64,000 nt of DNA from CAVYTF01 sp963708205 (lineage in GTDB: Bacteria > Bacteroidota > Bacteroidia > Chitinophagales > Chitinophagaceae): NCBI GenBank assembly GCA_963708205.1, contig OY970196.1:2542001-2606000 (forward strand), in the 5' to 3' direction. The notes under the pieces were generated by a model, which was not told the DNA's origin, made no database searches, and saw only the letters and a program-made list of their open reading frames with translations. Positions 34,636 to 43,196 of this stretch are shown here, in pieces. The position numbers were made by a program, and so were the translations under genes. Numbering within the stretch: the stretch's first letter is position 1; every line of letters starts with the position of its first letter.

Positions 34636-34782
34636 AAGTGCAACTTATCGGCTTATTCAAAATTCGAGTTGGCGTATAAGTTAGACTTATAGGCGTATAA
34701 GTTGAACTTACAAGCTTACAACTTAAACTTACAAGCTTACAACTTAAACTCACAAGCTTACAACTTAAACTTACAAGCTTAC
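34636..34782. repeat. Intergenic tandem array of seven 21-bp units
   Basis: Seven consecutive units of exactly 21 bases start at 34636, 34657, 34678, 34699, 34720, 34741 and 34762. The last four are nearly identical, beginning AAsTTrAACT and ending ACAAGCTTAC, each holding one AAGCTT palindrome; the first three are progressively diverged. It lies between the lipoprotein start and the M1 peptidase end, thus upstream of the lipoprotein gene. Confidence 0.9.
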
Positions 34783-34795
34783 TAACGGAACTGCT

Positions 34796-36742
34796 TCACT
34801 TAACAAGCTTTTGCTGAAACTTAACCGTATTGCCACTGATCCGTAAAAAATAAAGGCCGTGCGCGAGAGATGAAACAGGCAGATCAAAGGTTTGGTCGGC
34901 GCCGGAAAGATCATAGGAGTTGAAAAAAACTTTTTGCCCGAGGGCATTAAATAATTCCATTTGCAGTTTTGTATCAGTCGGGTTTTTTATAGAAACAATA
35001 ATTTCATTTGTAAAAGGATTGGGATAAACCTGTAATAAATTTGTGGCAGCAGCAGTGCTCAGTTTTATTGCCGTATCATGCGCGCTGATAAGCCATTGCT
35101 GCGGATCAATCAAAATACTGTCTGCGCTAAAACCTATATCCAGCGTGGCTTGCTGATTATTAATAGTGTCGTTTATCACAAAACTTTTTTCCTGCGTGGC
35201 ATTTTTAAATACCAATTGCAAAGGCAATTTATAAAAACTGACCGAAGGATGAGAGGTTGTTTGACTGATGTTTATCGTTGCAAAATTATTATTGTTCTCA
35301 CTCCACTGCACCGTAAACATGGGATAGCCCTGACCATAAAGCCACTGTTTAAAAAAATAATCTAAATTCATCCCGCTAACTTCTTCCAAATTTCTTTGCA
35401 GGTCTGCTGTATGAGCGAAGCCATATTTTATTTTCGGGTCTTCCAGGTATTGGCGAAGGCCTTTAAAAAATAAACTATCACCCAAAGTCCATTCCAGCAT
35501 GCGCACTAAAAAAGAACCTTTGCCATAAGTTAATCGGCTGTCAAAGATTCTGTCAACATTTGTTGTATCATCAACAAAAACAGAACCATCAGGCTGCGAA
35601 ATAACATAAGATAGATTGCCGCTGACATAGAGCGGATAATAATAGGGACTGAAATATTTCATGTAAAGAAAATCCGCCGAATAAGATGCGAAGCCTTCAT
35701 TCAGCCAAATGTCCTGCCAGCTTGCGCAGGTTACTTTATCGCCAAACCATTGGTGCGCCAGTTCATGCGCCATCAGGTCTTCGCCGGGCGCATATACAAA
35801 AGAATTTGTTTGATGTTCCTGCCCGCCGCTAAAGCCAAATTCTGTTTGCCCATATCTTTCATTCATGAATGGATACACATCATATAAGGTATTATACACC
35901 GGCAAAACCTGGTAGAGGTAATGTTTATTTTGTTGGAAGAAAGCTGAATCTTCTGGATAAATATATTGGATGATGGGTAGGTTGTTAGTTCCTAACTGCA
36001 AAGTATCTATAAACGTACTGTAGTTGGTAACAGCAATCGCAACAAGATAAGATGCAATGGGGTAGCGGTGTTTGTAATGCGTGGTAGTAAAGCCATTTGC
36101 AGTTGCAGTATCAATCAATAAACCGTTTGAAGATGCCTTATACTGTGAAGGATGTGTGATGTAAATATCAATGCTGTCGGCTTTATCATCCAGACCATTT
36201 CTGCAAGGCCACCAATCGCGGGAACCATAGGGTTCACTTAATGTCCACAAAACAGGAATATTATTGTGCAGGCTGGTAACAAAATATCCAAAGGAATTAT
36301 TGGTTCCTGCAGGAACGCCATGATAAAAAATAGTAACGGAATCTTTTTGATTGACATTATGAAATGAAAAGAAATTTATTTTCACTGTTTCATCAGTGTC
36401 CTGAGAGAAATTTAATTTATTTCCGTTTGATAAAACGCTGTCAACCGTTAACTGATGCGCAAGATCGAACGTGATGGATTGTGTGGCAGCAGTGGTTATA
36501 AAATAAGAAGTTACATTTCCATCAATATAATAAATTGCCGGATCCACTTTCCATTCGCAGCGATAATAGTAAACAGTAAAATCTCCGGAAGCATTAGAAT
36601 ATATTCCTTTCAAAAGCCGCTTGCCTGCTGCTTTTTTTTCTGCATCAGCTATTTTAGTTATTTCTTTTACAAACAGATTTTCCTGCGCATTTAATCTTAT
36701 AAAAAACAAAATTGTGAGAAGAAGAAATGAAAGTTTTTTCAC
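34796..36742 (-). CDS. T9SS-exported M1 family metallopeptidase
   Basis: 648 residues, start GTG at 36742, signal peptide MKKLSFLLLTILFFIRLNAQ. The gluzincin site HELAHQWFGDKVT is followed 18 residues later by LNEGFASY, the HExxH-x18-E zinc arrangement of aminopeptidase N relatives. The exopeptidase GAMEN loop reads GGQEHQT, so the free N-terminus may be recognised differently. A final 75-residue domain (LLQVYPNPFTNEIIVSI ... GLYFLRISGN ... QKLVK) is a type A T9SS sorting tail, so the enzyme should be secreted or surface-attached. It probably digests peptides outside the cell. Confidence 0.93.
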   Translation of the reverse strand: MKKLSFLLLTILFFIRLNAQENLFVKEITKIADAEKKAAGKRLLKGIYSNASGDFTVYYYRCEWKVDPAIYYIDGNVTSYFITTAATQSITFDLAHQLTVDSVLSNGNKLNFSQDTDETVKINFFSFHNVNQKDSVTIFYHGVPAGTNNSFGYFVTSLHNNIPVLWTLSEPYGSRDWWPCRNGLDDKADSIDIYITHPSQYKASSNGLLIDTATANGFTTTHYKHRYPIASYLVAIAVTNYSTFIDTLQLGTNNLPIIQYIYPEDSAFFQQNKHYLYQVLPVYNTLYDVYPFMNERYGQTEFGFSGGQEHQTNSFVYAPGEDLMAHELAHQWFGDKVTCASWQDIWLNEGFASYSADFLYMKYFSPYYYPLYVSGNLSYVISQPDGSVFVDDTTNVDRIFDSRLTYGKGSFLVRMLEWTLGDSLFFKGLRQYLEDPKIKYGFAHTADLQRNLEEVSGMNLDYFFKQWLYGQGYPMFTVQWSENNNNFATINISQTTSHPSVSFYKLPLQLVFKNATQEKSFVINDTINNQQATLDIGFSADSILIDPQQWLISAHDTAIKLSTAAATNLLQVYPNPFTNEIIVSIKNPTDTKLQMELFNALGQKVFFNSYDLSGADQTFDLPVSSLAHGLYFLRISGNTVKFQQKLVK

Positions 36743-36817
36743 CTTAAGATTTTAATAAAATATATTTCGATTAACAGAATAAAACGCTGATCAAATTTAC
36801 ACTTAAAATTTTGCAAT

Positions 36818-36825
36818 TAGATTTG
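36818..36825 (+). promoter_or_regulatory. Candidate -7 promoter box before the radical SAM gene
   Basis: TAGATTTG fits TAnnTTTG, 9 bases before the ATG, implying a leaderless or very short 5' end. TTTA at 36796 is near the -33 spacing. Confidence 0.35.
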
Positions 36826-36833
36826 CAATAACA

Positions 36834-37865
36834 ATGGCTTATTTCAATTTAAACGATACCATTAATTTATTTACAAAGCTTACGCCACGTCGTTTGTGGA
36901 ATGCTACAAAAGTGATGGCAAGTTATCAATTGACAAAGCTTTTAAAGAAGCCCATTCAATGGGGTTATCCTGTTTCAATTTCATTTGAGCCAACAACATC
37001 CTGCAATCTTCGCTGCCCTGAATGCCCGAGCGGATTGAGAGAATTCACAAGACCAACAGGCATGCTGCAGAAAGATTTTTTCACACAAACCATTGACGAC
37101 ATTTATAAAGAATTATTGTATTTGGTTTTTTATTTCCAGGGCGAACCTTTTTTAAATCCCGATTTCTTAAAGATGGTAAAATATGCGCATGATAAAGGAA
37201 TTTATACAGCCACATCAACCAACGCGCATTATTTAACGGACGAAAAAGCAAAGCAAACAGTAGAAAGCGGATTAGATAGATTAATCATTTCAATTGACGG
37301 AACTACACAAGATGTTTATAAGCAATATCGCGTAGGGGGCAGGCTGGATAAGGTTTTGGAAGGTGCAAGAAATATTGTGAAATGGAAAAAAGAATTGAAC
37401 AGTAAAACACCTTTTGTGTTTTTTCAGTTTCTTGTTGTAAAGCCAAACGAGCACCAGATTGATGATATAAAACTATTGGCAAAAGAAATTGGTGTTGACC
37501 AGGTTCGTTTTAAAACTGCGCAGGTGTATGATTATGAAAAAGATCCGAATAATTTAATTCCAACTAACGAAAAATATAGCCGTTATAAAAAAGATAAGGA
37601 TGGTAATTATAAAATAAAAAGCGGCCTGAAAAATCATTGCTGGCGTTTGTGGAGTGGCAATGTAATAACATGGGATGGTTTGGCTGTGCCTTGTTGTTTT
37701 GATAAAGATGCGACACATCAACTTGGGAATTTAAAAATGCAATCCTTTAAAGAAATTTGGAACAATGATAACTACAAACAGTTTCGCCGCGAACTTACTG
37801 AAAGCCGCAAGAACATTGATATCTGCGCCAATTGCAGTGAAGGTTTAAGTGTTTGGGAAGAATAA
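36834..37865 (+). CDS. Radical SAM/SPASM domain protein
   Basis: 343 residues. The cluster motif is SCNLRCPECPSG (CxxxCxxC) in FEPTTSCNLRC near residue 55. The C-terminal SPASM-type region has CWRLW, VPCCFDKD and CANCSEG for auxiliary iron-sulfur binding. Members modify peptides or small molecules; no precursor peptide gene is visible beside it. The N-terminal helix (TPRRLWNATKVMASYQLTKL) resembles the start of a Bacteroidota group of unknown role. It is followed within 12 bases by the DinB gene. Confidence 0.87.
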   Translation: MAYFNLNDTINLFTKLTPRRLWNATKVMASYQLTKLLKKPIQWGYPVSISFEPTTSCNLRCPECPSGLREFTRPTGMLQKDFFTQTIDDIYKELLYLVFYFQGEPFLNPDFLKMVKYAHDKGIYTATSTNAHYLTDEKAKQTVESGLDRLIISIDGTTQDVYKQYRVGGRLDKVLEGARNIVKWKKELNSKTPFVFFQFLVVKPNEHQIDDIKLLAKEIGVDQVRFKTAQVYDYEKDPNNLIPTNEKYSRYKKDKDGNYKIKSGLKNHCWRLWSGNVITWDGLAVPCCFDKDATHQLGNLKMQSFKEIWNNDNYKQFRRELTESRKNIDICANCSEGLSVWEE

Positions 37866-37876
37866 ATATTTATCAA

Positions 37877-38344
37877 ATGGCGTTTACAATTTCACAAAAG
37901 AATCGTTTAGAAACCCAGCTCGATGGTCTAGTTGACTGGCTGAATGAATTGAGTGATGCACGACTAAAAAAAGAGATCGTCGTTGGTAAATGGACTATTT
38001 GGCAAAATGCTGCACATCTTATTTCTTACCAGAATATTTTTTTAAACAGAATGAAAAAAATATTGGCAGAAAATGATCCCACCTTTGAAAGATTTGTTGC
38101 AGATTTTGATGCTGATTTTTTAGCCTATGAAAAGTTTGATAAGCAAACATTGATAGCAAAAGGTATTGAAAAACGAAACGAAATAAATCATTTTCTTTTT
38201 TCGCTCGATCAAGATCAATTGCAGAGAGCCGCACTGCATCCTGTTTTCGGAAGAAATAATATTACAGACTGGACAGAATTTTTTCTTCTGCATGAAGCGC
38301 ACCATTTGTTTACAATTTTTAAGATGAAGCAAATGCCTCAATAA
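37877..38344 (+). CDS. DinB-like four-helix metal-binding protein
   Basis: 155 residues from the ATG at 37877 (MAFTISQKNRLETQLDGL); a longer frame overlaps the radical SAM gene. The DinB_2 pattern is clear: IVVGKWTIWQNAAHLISYQ with a first His and FFLLHEAHHLFTI supplying the HxxxH pair. The family includes thiol transferases (BshB/bacillithiol-type) and stress-induced proteins; the substrate is unknown. Likely cotranscribed with the radical SAM gene. Confidence 0.82.
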   Translation: MAFTISQKNRLETQLDGLVDWLNELSDARLKKEIVVGKWTIWQNAAHLISYQNIFLNRMKKILAENDPTFERFVADFDADFLAYEKFDKQTLIAKGIEKRNEINHFLFSLDQDQLQRAALHPVFGRNNITDWTEFFLLHEAHHLFTIFKMKQMPQ

Positions 38345-38444
38345 TTTTCCAAATCATATGCTTTGCCTTAACTTATAACTGTTAAATAAAACTTCATCTT
38401 TCCTATAAAATTTTCTTTCAGTTCAGCCTATATTAAATTGCAGG

Positions 38445-40040
38445 ATGCGAAGAAAAAGTCAAAGGTCAATTGTCAAAGGTCAATGGATTTTATTTTTTAC
38501 TTTTTACTTTTTACTTTTTACTTCATCCATATTTTCTCAAACAACTTCACCCAAATATGAATTTCGCGGAGCATGGATCGCAACCATTGCAAACATAGAC
38601 TGGCCAAGCAATAAAGGTCTTTCAGGCGAAGCGCAAAAAACAGAATTCATTAATATCCTCAATCGTTTGCAGCGGGATGGGATAAATGCAGTGATTGTGC
38701 AGATAAGACCAAACGCTGATGCTTTTTATGATTCGAAGATCGAGCCGTGGAGCGAATATTTAACGGGTAGGCAAGGCGTTGCACCAGAACCTTTTTATGA
38801 TCCATTAAAATTTATGATTGATGAAGCTCATAAGCGAGGCATGGAGTTTCATGCGTGGATAAATCCTTATCGTGCGGTCTTCAATTTAAAAACAAATTCC
38901 ATTGCGCCCGATCATGTTACAAAAATGCATCCTGATTGGTTTGTCACTTATGGCAATGCAAAATATTTTAATCCGGGTTTGCCGGAAGTGCAATTATACT
39001 TAGAAGGTGTTGTGCGCGATATTATCACGCGCTATGATATTGATGGCTTGCACATGGACGATTATTTTTATCCTTATAAAATTGATGGAAAAGAATTTGC
39101 AGACAATGCTGCGTATCTCAGGTATGGCAGAGGTTTGAGCAAAGATGAGTGGCGCAGAAGTAATTGCGACAGCATCGTAAAATATATTCATGAAATAATT
39201 ATTGCTGCAAAACCAACGTGCAAATTTGGTATCAGTCCTTTTGGTGTTTGGAGAAATAAAAGCCACGATATAAATGGAAGTGATACGCGGGCAGGCACTG
39301 ATGATTACGATGGCTTGTACGCAAATATTTTACTGTGGCTTAAAGAGGGATGGATTGACTATGTGGCACCGCAACTTTATTGGGAAATTGGTAATCCGTT
39401 ATGTGATTTTGAAACACTTGTTAATTGGTGGGCAGATCATAGTTATGGAAAGCAGGTTTATATCGGTCATGCTGTGTATAAAGTATATGAAACAAATGTA
39501 GCAGCCTATAAAACAACAAATGAATTGCCCAATGAAATTTCTTTTCTGCGCAAAAACAATAATGTGCACGGAAGTGTTTTTTTTAGTACGAAAGATTTAT
39601 TAAGAGATCCAAATGGCTGGGAAGATAGTTTGCAAAATAATTATTATAAAACGCCTGCACTTATTCCACCGATGCCGTGGATAGATACAACCACGCCGGC
39701 AAAACCGCAGCTTGTAAAAGTGAAGTTTGAAAAAGATTTTGGCAATGATATTTTTAAAATAGAAGGGAAAATAAAAGATGATAATGAACTAGAAAATATA
39801 AAAAGCTATGTTGTATATTTCTCTAAAAGTCTTGCTACGCTTGGCTCATCACCAACTGCAATAATTCCTTCCATCAATGAAAAAAGTTTTTCTTTCAATA
39901 TAAATACTTCTCAGCTGCTTAATTCAGACAATCATTATTTTGTCGCCATCACGTGTGTGAACCGCACAAATAATGAAAGCGCTTTAAGCAATGTGATCCA
40001 GCTTCAACGCACCGAAAATGGTTGGGAAATAATGAAATAA
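38445..40040 (+). CDS. GH10-like (GHL10/DUF187) family hydrolase
   Basis: 531 residues. After a signal-like N-terminus (WILFFTFYFLLFTSSIFSQ) the GHL10 barrel begins with FRGAWIATIANIDWPSNKGL and shows VQIRPNADAFY, FHAWINPYR, DGLHMDDYFYPY, FGISPFGVWR and WIDYVAPQLYW. The family is predicted to cleave glycans in the envelope (peptidoglycan-linked or other). A C-terminal beta-rich domain of about 110 residues follows (KPQLVKVKFEKDFGNDIF). The signal-encoding DNA carries a 7-base tandem repeat. It stands alone before rsh. Confidence 0.88.
   Translation: MRRKSQRSIVKGQWILFFTFYFLLFTSSIFSQTTSPKYEFRGAWIATIANIDWPSNKGLSGEAQKTEFINILNRLQRDGINAVIVQIRPNADAFYDSKIEPWSEYLTGRQGVAPEPFYDPLKFMIDEAHKRGMEFHAWINPYRAVFNLKTNSIAPDHVTKMHPDWFVTYGNAKYFNPGLPEVQLYLEGVVRDIITRYDIDGLHMDDYFYPYKIDGKEFADNAAYLRYGRGLSKDEWRRSNCDSIVKYIHEIIIAAKPTCKFGISPFGVWRNKSHDINGSDTRAGTDDYDGLYANILLWLKEGWIDYVAPQLYWEIGNPLCDFETLVNWWADHSYGKQVYIGHAVYKVYETNVAAYKTTNELPNEISFLRKNNNVHGSVFFSTKDLLRDPNGWEDSLQNNYYKTPALIPPMPWIDTTTPAKPQLVKVKFEKDFGNDIFKIEGKIKDDNELENIKSYVVYFSKSLATLGSSPTAIIPSINEKSFSFNINTSQLLNSDNHYFVAITCVNRTNNESALSNVIQLQRTENGWEIMK
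38494..38521 (+). repeat. (TTTTTAC)4 heptanucleotide tract inside a signal-peptide coding region
   Basis: Four perfect tandem units at 38494, 38501, 38508 and 38515. A preceding direct repeat GTCAAAGGTCAAT lies at about 38458 and 38472. Gain or loss of one unit would shift the reading frame of the GHL10 gene. Confidence 0.85.
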
Positions 40041-40109
40041 TTATTGTTTCACAATTCTTCAACATTCATCATTTTAATAACTCGCCGCTTTTTTGTAAAT
40101 TCGTAATCT

Positions 40110-42365
40110 ATGCAGGATGAGCAGGCAGTTGCAGAATTAGCAATACCGAAATATACACTCAATGAAGAACAGGAACGCAAAGAAATTTTGCGCCAGTATC
40201 GTGCATTGTTAAGAAGCCTTCGTACAAAATTAAAACGCGGTGATAAGGAATTAGTGCGCACAGCATTTGAGATAGCTGCTGATGCGCATAAAACAATGCG
40301 CCGCAAAAGTGGCGAGCCATACATACTTCATCCGCTTGCGGTGGCAATGATTTGTGTTGAAGAAATTGGTCTTGGTGTGCGAAGTAGTATTTGTGCTTTG
40401 CTGCATGATACTGTTGAAGACACTGATATAACGCTTGAAGATATTGAACGTGAATTTGGAAGCGAGATAGCAAGAATTGTTGACGGACTTACCAAGATAT
40501 CAAATGTTATTGATGCCAACAGTAGCGCGCAGGCAGAGAATTTTAAAAAGATATTACTGACATTAACTGATGATCCGCGCGTGATATTAATAAAGCTTGC
40601 AGACAGGCTGCACAATATGCGCACGCTGGATTATATGAAGAAAGAGAAGCAATTAAAAATTGCAAGTGAAACAGTTTGGGTATATGCGCCGCTTGCGCAT
40701 CGCATGGGTTTATACAATATCAAAACAGAGCTCGAAGATCTTTCAATGAAACATTTAGAGCCCGAGGCTTATAAAGAAATTGCAAAAAAGCTTGCAGAAA
40801 CAAAACGCGAACGCAGCCGGTACATCAATGAATTCATCAGACCAATAAAAGAAAAATTAATAAAGGGTGGTTTTGATTTTGAAGTATATGGCAGGCCAAA
40901 AAGTATTCATTCTATTTGGAATAAAATAAAAAAGAAAGGTGTTGAGTTTGAAGAAGTATATGATCTGTTTGCCATCCGCGTTATTTTAAATTCACCTCCT
41001 GAAAAAGAAAAAGAAGATTGCTGGAAAGTTTATTCGATGATCACAGATGAATACACGCCCTCGCCCGAACGATTGCGGGATTGGTTAAGCAATCCGAAAA
41101 GCAATGGCTATGAGGCTTTGCATACAACGGTGATGGGACCATTAGGCAAATGGGTAGAAGTGCAGATACGAACAAGACGCATGAACGAGATCGCGGAAAA
41201 AGGTTTGGCAGCTCATTACAAATACAAGGAAGGCAGCAATGATGAAGATCGTTTTGATAAATGGTTTGGACAAATTCGTGAAGTGATAGCAAGCCAGGAT
41301 ACGGATGGTGTTGATTTTCTGCAGGATTTTAAAACAAGTTTTCTTGCAGAAGAAATTTATGTTTACACACCCAAGGGTGATGTAAAAATGTTGCCTGTAA
41401 ACAGCACTGCGCTTGACTTTGCGTTTGCCATTCACTCTGTAGTTGGAACAAAATGTATCGGCGCCAAGATCAATCATAAGCTGGTGCCTATCAGTCATAA
41501 ACTGCGCAGCGGAGATCAAATAGAAATCATCACAAGCAATAAACAAAAGCCTTCAGAAGACTGGCTTGGCTTTGTTGTAACTGCAAAAGCAAAAAGCAAA
41601 ATAAAGGATGCGCTCAAAGAAGAAAAAAGGAAAATTGCAGATGAAGGAAAATATATTGCGCAGCGAAAAATTGAAGGTTTTGGCGCAGCATTCAATCAAC
41701 ATAATATTGATGAGCTCACGGTTTTTTATAAACAAATTTCACAGCTTGATCTGTTTTATAATATCGCCATAAAAAAAATTGATCTTAAAGAATTAAAAGA
41801 ATTTACGCTGCTTGGCGATAAGCTCGAAGCTCCGAAACCAAAGCAGCTAACAGAAGTAAAGTACGAAGTTGATCACAAGCAAATTCCAAAAAAAGATTCT
41901 GAATTAATTATTTTCGGAGAGAGCAGCGACAAAATAATGTACTCACTTGCGAAGTGCTGCAACCCTATTCCGGGCGATGCTGTATTTGGTTTTGTCAGCA
42001 CAGGAAAAGGGCTAATAATTCATCGCACAAATTGTCCGAATGCCGCCCAAATGATGGCTAATTACGGGCATCGTGTTGTAAAAACAAAGTGGGCAAAGAA
42101 TAAAGAAATATCTTTTTTAACAGGCTTGAAAATTATTGGAATGGATGATGTTGGTGTAATAAATAAGATTACCAATGTTATCAGCGGCGAATTAAAAATA
42201 AATATTGCAGCATTGACAATTGAAAGTGGTGAAGGCCTTTTTAAAGGAACGATAAAAGTTTTTGTGCATGATAAAGAAGAGCTTGATGAATTAGTTGAAA
42301 GATTGAAACAACTCAACGGCATTCATACTGTTGACAGGTTTGATGCTGAAGAAGATGAACATTAA
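40110..42365 (+). CDS. Bifunctional (p)ppGpp synthetase/hydrolase
   Basis: 751 residues, Rel/Spo homolog. HD hydrolase domain: HPLAVAMICVEEIGLG and ALLHDTVEDTD with the metal-binding HD pair. Synthetase: YGRPKSIHSIWNKIKKKG, FAIRVI, SNPKSNGYEALHTTVMGP. Then TGS (EIYVYTPKGDVKMLPVNSTA), a zinc-finger-like AKCCNPIPGD region and a C-terminal ACT domain (GLKIIGMDDVGVINKITNVI). It sets alarmone levels in the stringent response. With both domains looking intact, it is probably the main RSH of the organism. It has its own promoter region of about 70 bases. Confidence 0.96.
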   Translation: MQDEQAVAELAIPKYTLNEEQERKEILRQYRALLRSLRTKLKRGDKELVRTAFEIAADAHKTMRRKSGEPYILHPLAVAMICVEEIGLGVRSSICALLHDTVEDTDITLEDIEREFGSEIARIVDGLTKISNVIDANSSAQAENFKKILLTLTDDPRVILIKLADRLHNMRTLDYMKKEKQLKIASETVWVYAPLAHRMGLYNIKTELEDLSMKHLEPEAYKEIAKKLAETKRERSRYINEFIRPIKEKLIKGGFDFEVYGRPKSIHSIWNKIKKKGVEFEEVYDLFAIRVILNSPPEKEKEDCWKVYSMITDEYTPSPERLRDWLSNPKSNGYEALHTTVMGPLGKWVEVQIRTRRMNEIAEKGLAAHYKYKEGSNDEDRFDKWFGQIREVIASQDTDGVDFLQDFKTSFLAEEIYVYTPKGDVKMLPVNSTALDFAFAIHSVVGTKCIGAKINHKLVPISHKLRSGDQIEIITSNKQKPSEDWLGFVVTAKAKSKIKDALKEEKRKIADEGKYIAQRKIEGFGAAFNQHNIDELTVFYKQISQLDLFYNIAIKKIDLKELKEFTLLGDKLEAPKPKQLTEVKYEVDHKQIPKKDSELIIFGESSDKIMYSLAKCCNPIPGDAVFGFVSTGKGLIIHRTNCPNAAQMMANYGHRVVKTKWAKNKEISFLTGLKIIGMDDVGVINKITNVISGELKINIAALTIESGEGLFKGTIKVFVHDKEELDELVERLKQLNGIHTVDRFDAEEDEH

Positions 42366-42412
42366 CTCTTGTTTTTAGCGCATCTGATTATTTTTACCCA
42401 ATAATTTATTTT

Positions 42413-43129
42413 ATGAAGAGATTTTTTGCGGGCCTCCTAATGTTATTATTTTTCAATCAGATTTATTCGCAAAATGCAAATTCAATATTAAATACTTTCA
42501 AGAATAAAAATATTTCTAGAAATGGTGTAAGTGCTGATGATGCTGCGAATGGCTTGAAAGAAGCTTTGTCTTCAGGCGTACAAAAAGGCACGACAGAATT
42601 ATCAGCCGTTAATGGTTTTTTTGACAATGCAGCTATAAAAATATTATTGCCGCCGCAAGCGCAAAAGGTAGAAAATACTTTGCGCAATATGGGTTTGCAA
42701 AAGCAAGTTGATGATGCAATACTTTCTATGAATCGTGCAGCTGAAGATGCTACTAAAAGTGCTGCTGCAATTTTTTTGGATGCAATAACAAAGATGACGA
42801 TTTCAGACGCATTCAATATTTTGAGGGGCGGCGATTCTGCTGCAACACATTATCTGCGCATGAACACAACAGGTGCATTAACCGCTGCGTTTTCTCCAAT
42901 TATAAAACAATCTCTTGATAAAGTAGATGCAACAAAATATTGGAATATTTTATTTGCAACTTATAACCAAGTGCCATTTGTTTCTAAAGTTAATCCTGAC
43001 CTGAATGTCTATGTAACGCAAAAAGCACTGGATGGTATTTTCTATGAAATAAGTGTAGAAGAAAAAAACATCAGACAAAATCCTGCTGCAAGAACAACAG
43101 CATTATTACAAAAAGTTTTTGGTCAATAA
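42413..43129 (+). CDS. DUF4197 exported protein
   Basis: 238 residues with signal peptide MKRFFAGLLMLLFFNQIYSQ. The body is helical, with the family's GLKEALSSGVQKGTTELSAV, ILLPPQAQKVENTLRNMG, AFNILRGGDSAATHYLRMNT and a C-terminal AARTTALLQKVFG. Function unknown; periplasmic. It starts 47 bases after rsh and ends in a shared bidirectional terminator. Confidence 0.9.
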   Translation: MKRFFAGLLMLLFFNQIYSQNANSILNTFKNKNISRNGVSADDAANGLKEALSSGVQKGTTELSAVNGFFDNAAIKILLPPQAQKVENTLRNMGLQKQVDDAILSMNRAAEDATKSAAAIFLDAITKMTISDAFNILRGGDSAATHYLRMNTTGALTAAFSPIIKQSLDKVDATKYWNILFATYNQVPFVSKVNPDLNVYVTQKALDGIFYEISVEEKNIRQNPAARTTALLQKVFGQ

Positions 43130-43148
43130 TCGTTTCTATTATTAAATA

Positions 43149-43179
43149 AAAAAAGAGCTACAATTTGTAGCTCTTTTTT
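43149..43179. terminator. Bidirectional terminator between DUF4197 and the OmpA gene
   Basis: Stem AAAAAAGAGCTA/TAGCTCTTTTTT with loop CAATTTG. T runs on both strands fit the convergent genes on either side. Confidence 0.9.
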
Positions 43180-43196
43180 ATTGCAATATATTTTCT

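Noticed and set aside
34636..34782. Possible CRISPR array
   Set aside because: Units are contiguous 21-mers without spacers and there are no cas genes.
36834..37865. RiPP maturase cluster around the radical SAM/SPASM gene
   Set aside because: No short precursor-like gene, transporter or peptidase partner is adjacent; the neighbours are a divergent T9SS peptidase and DinB.
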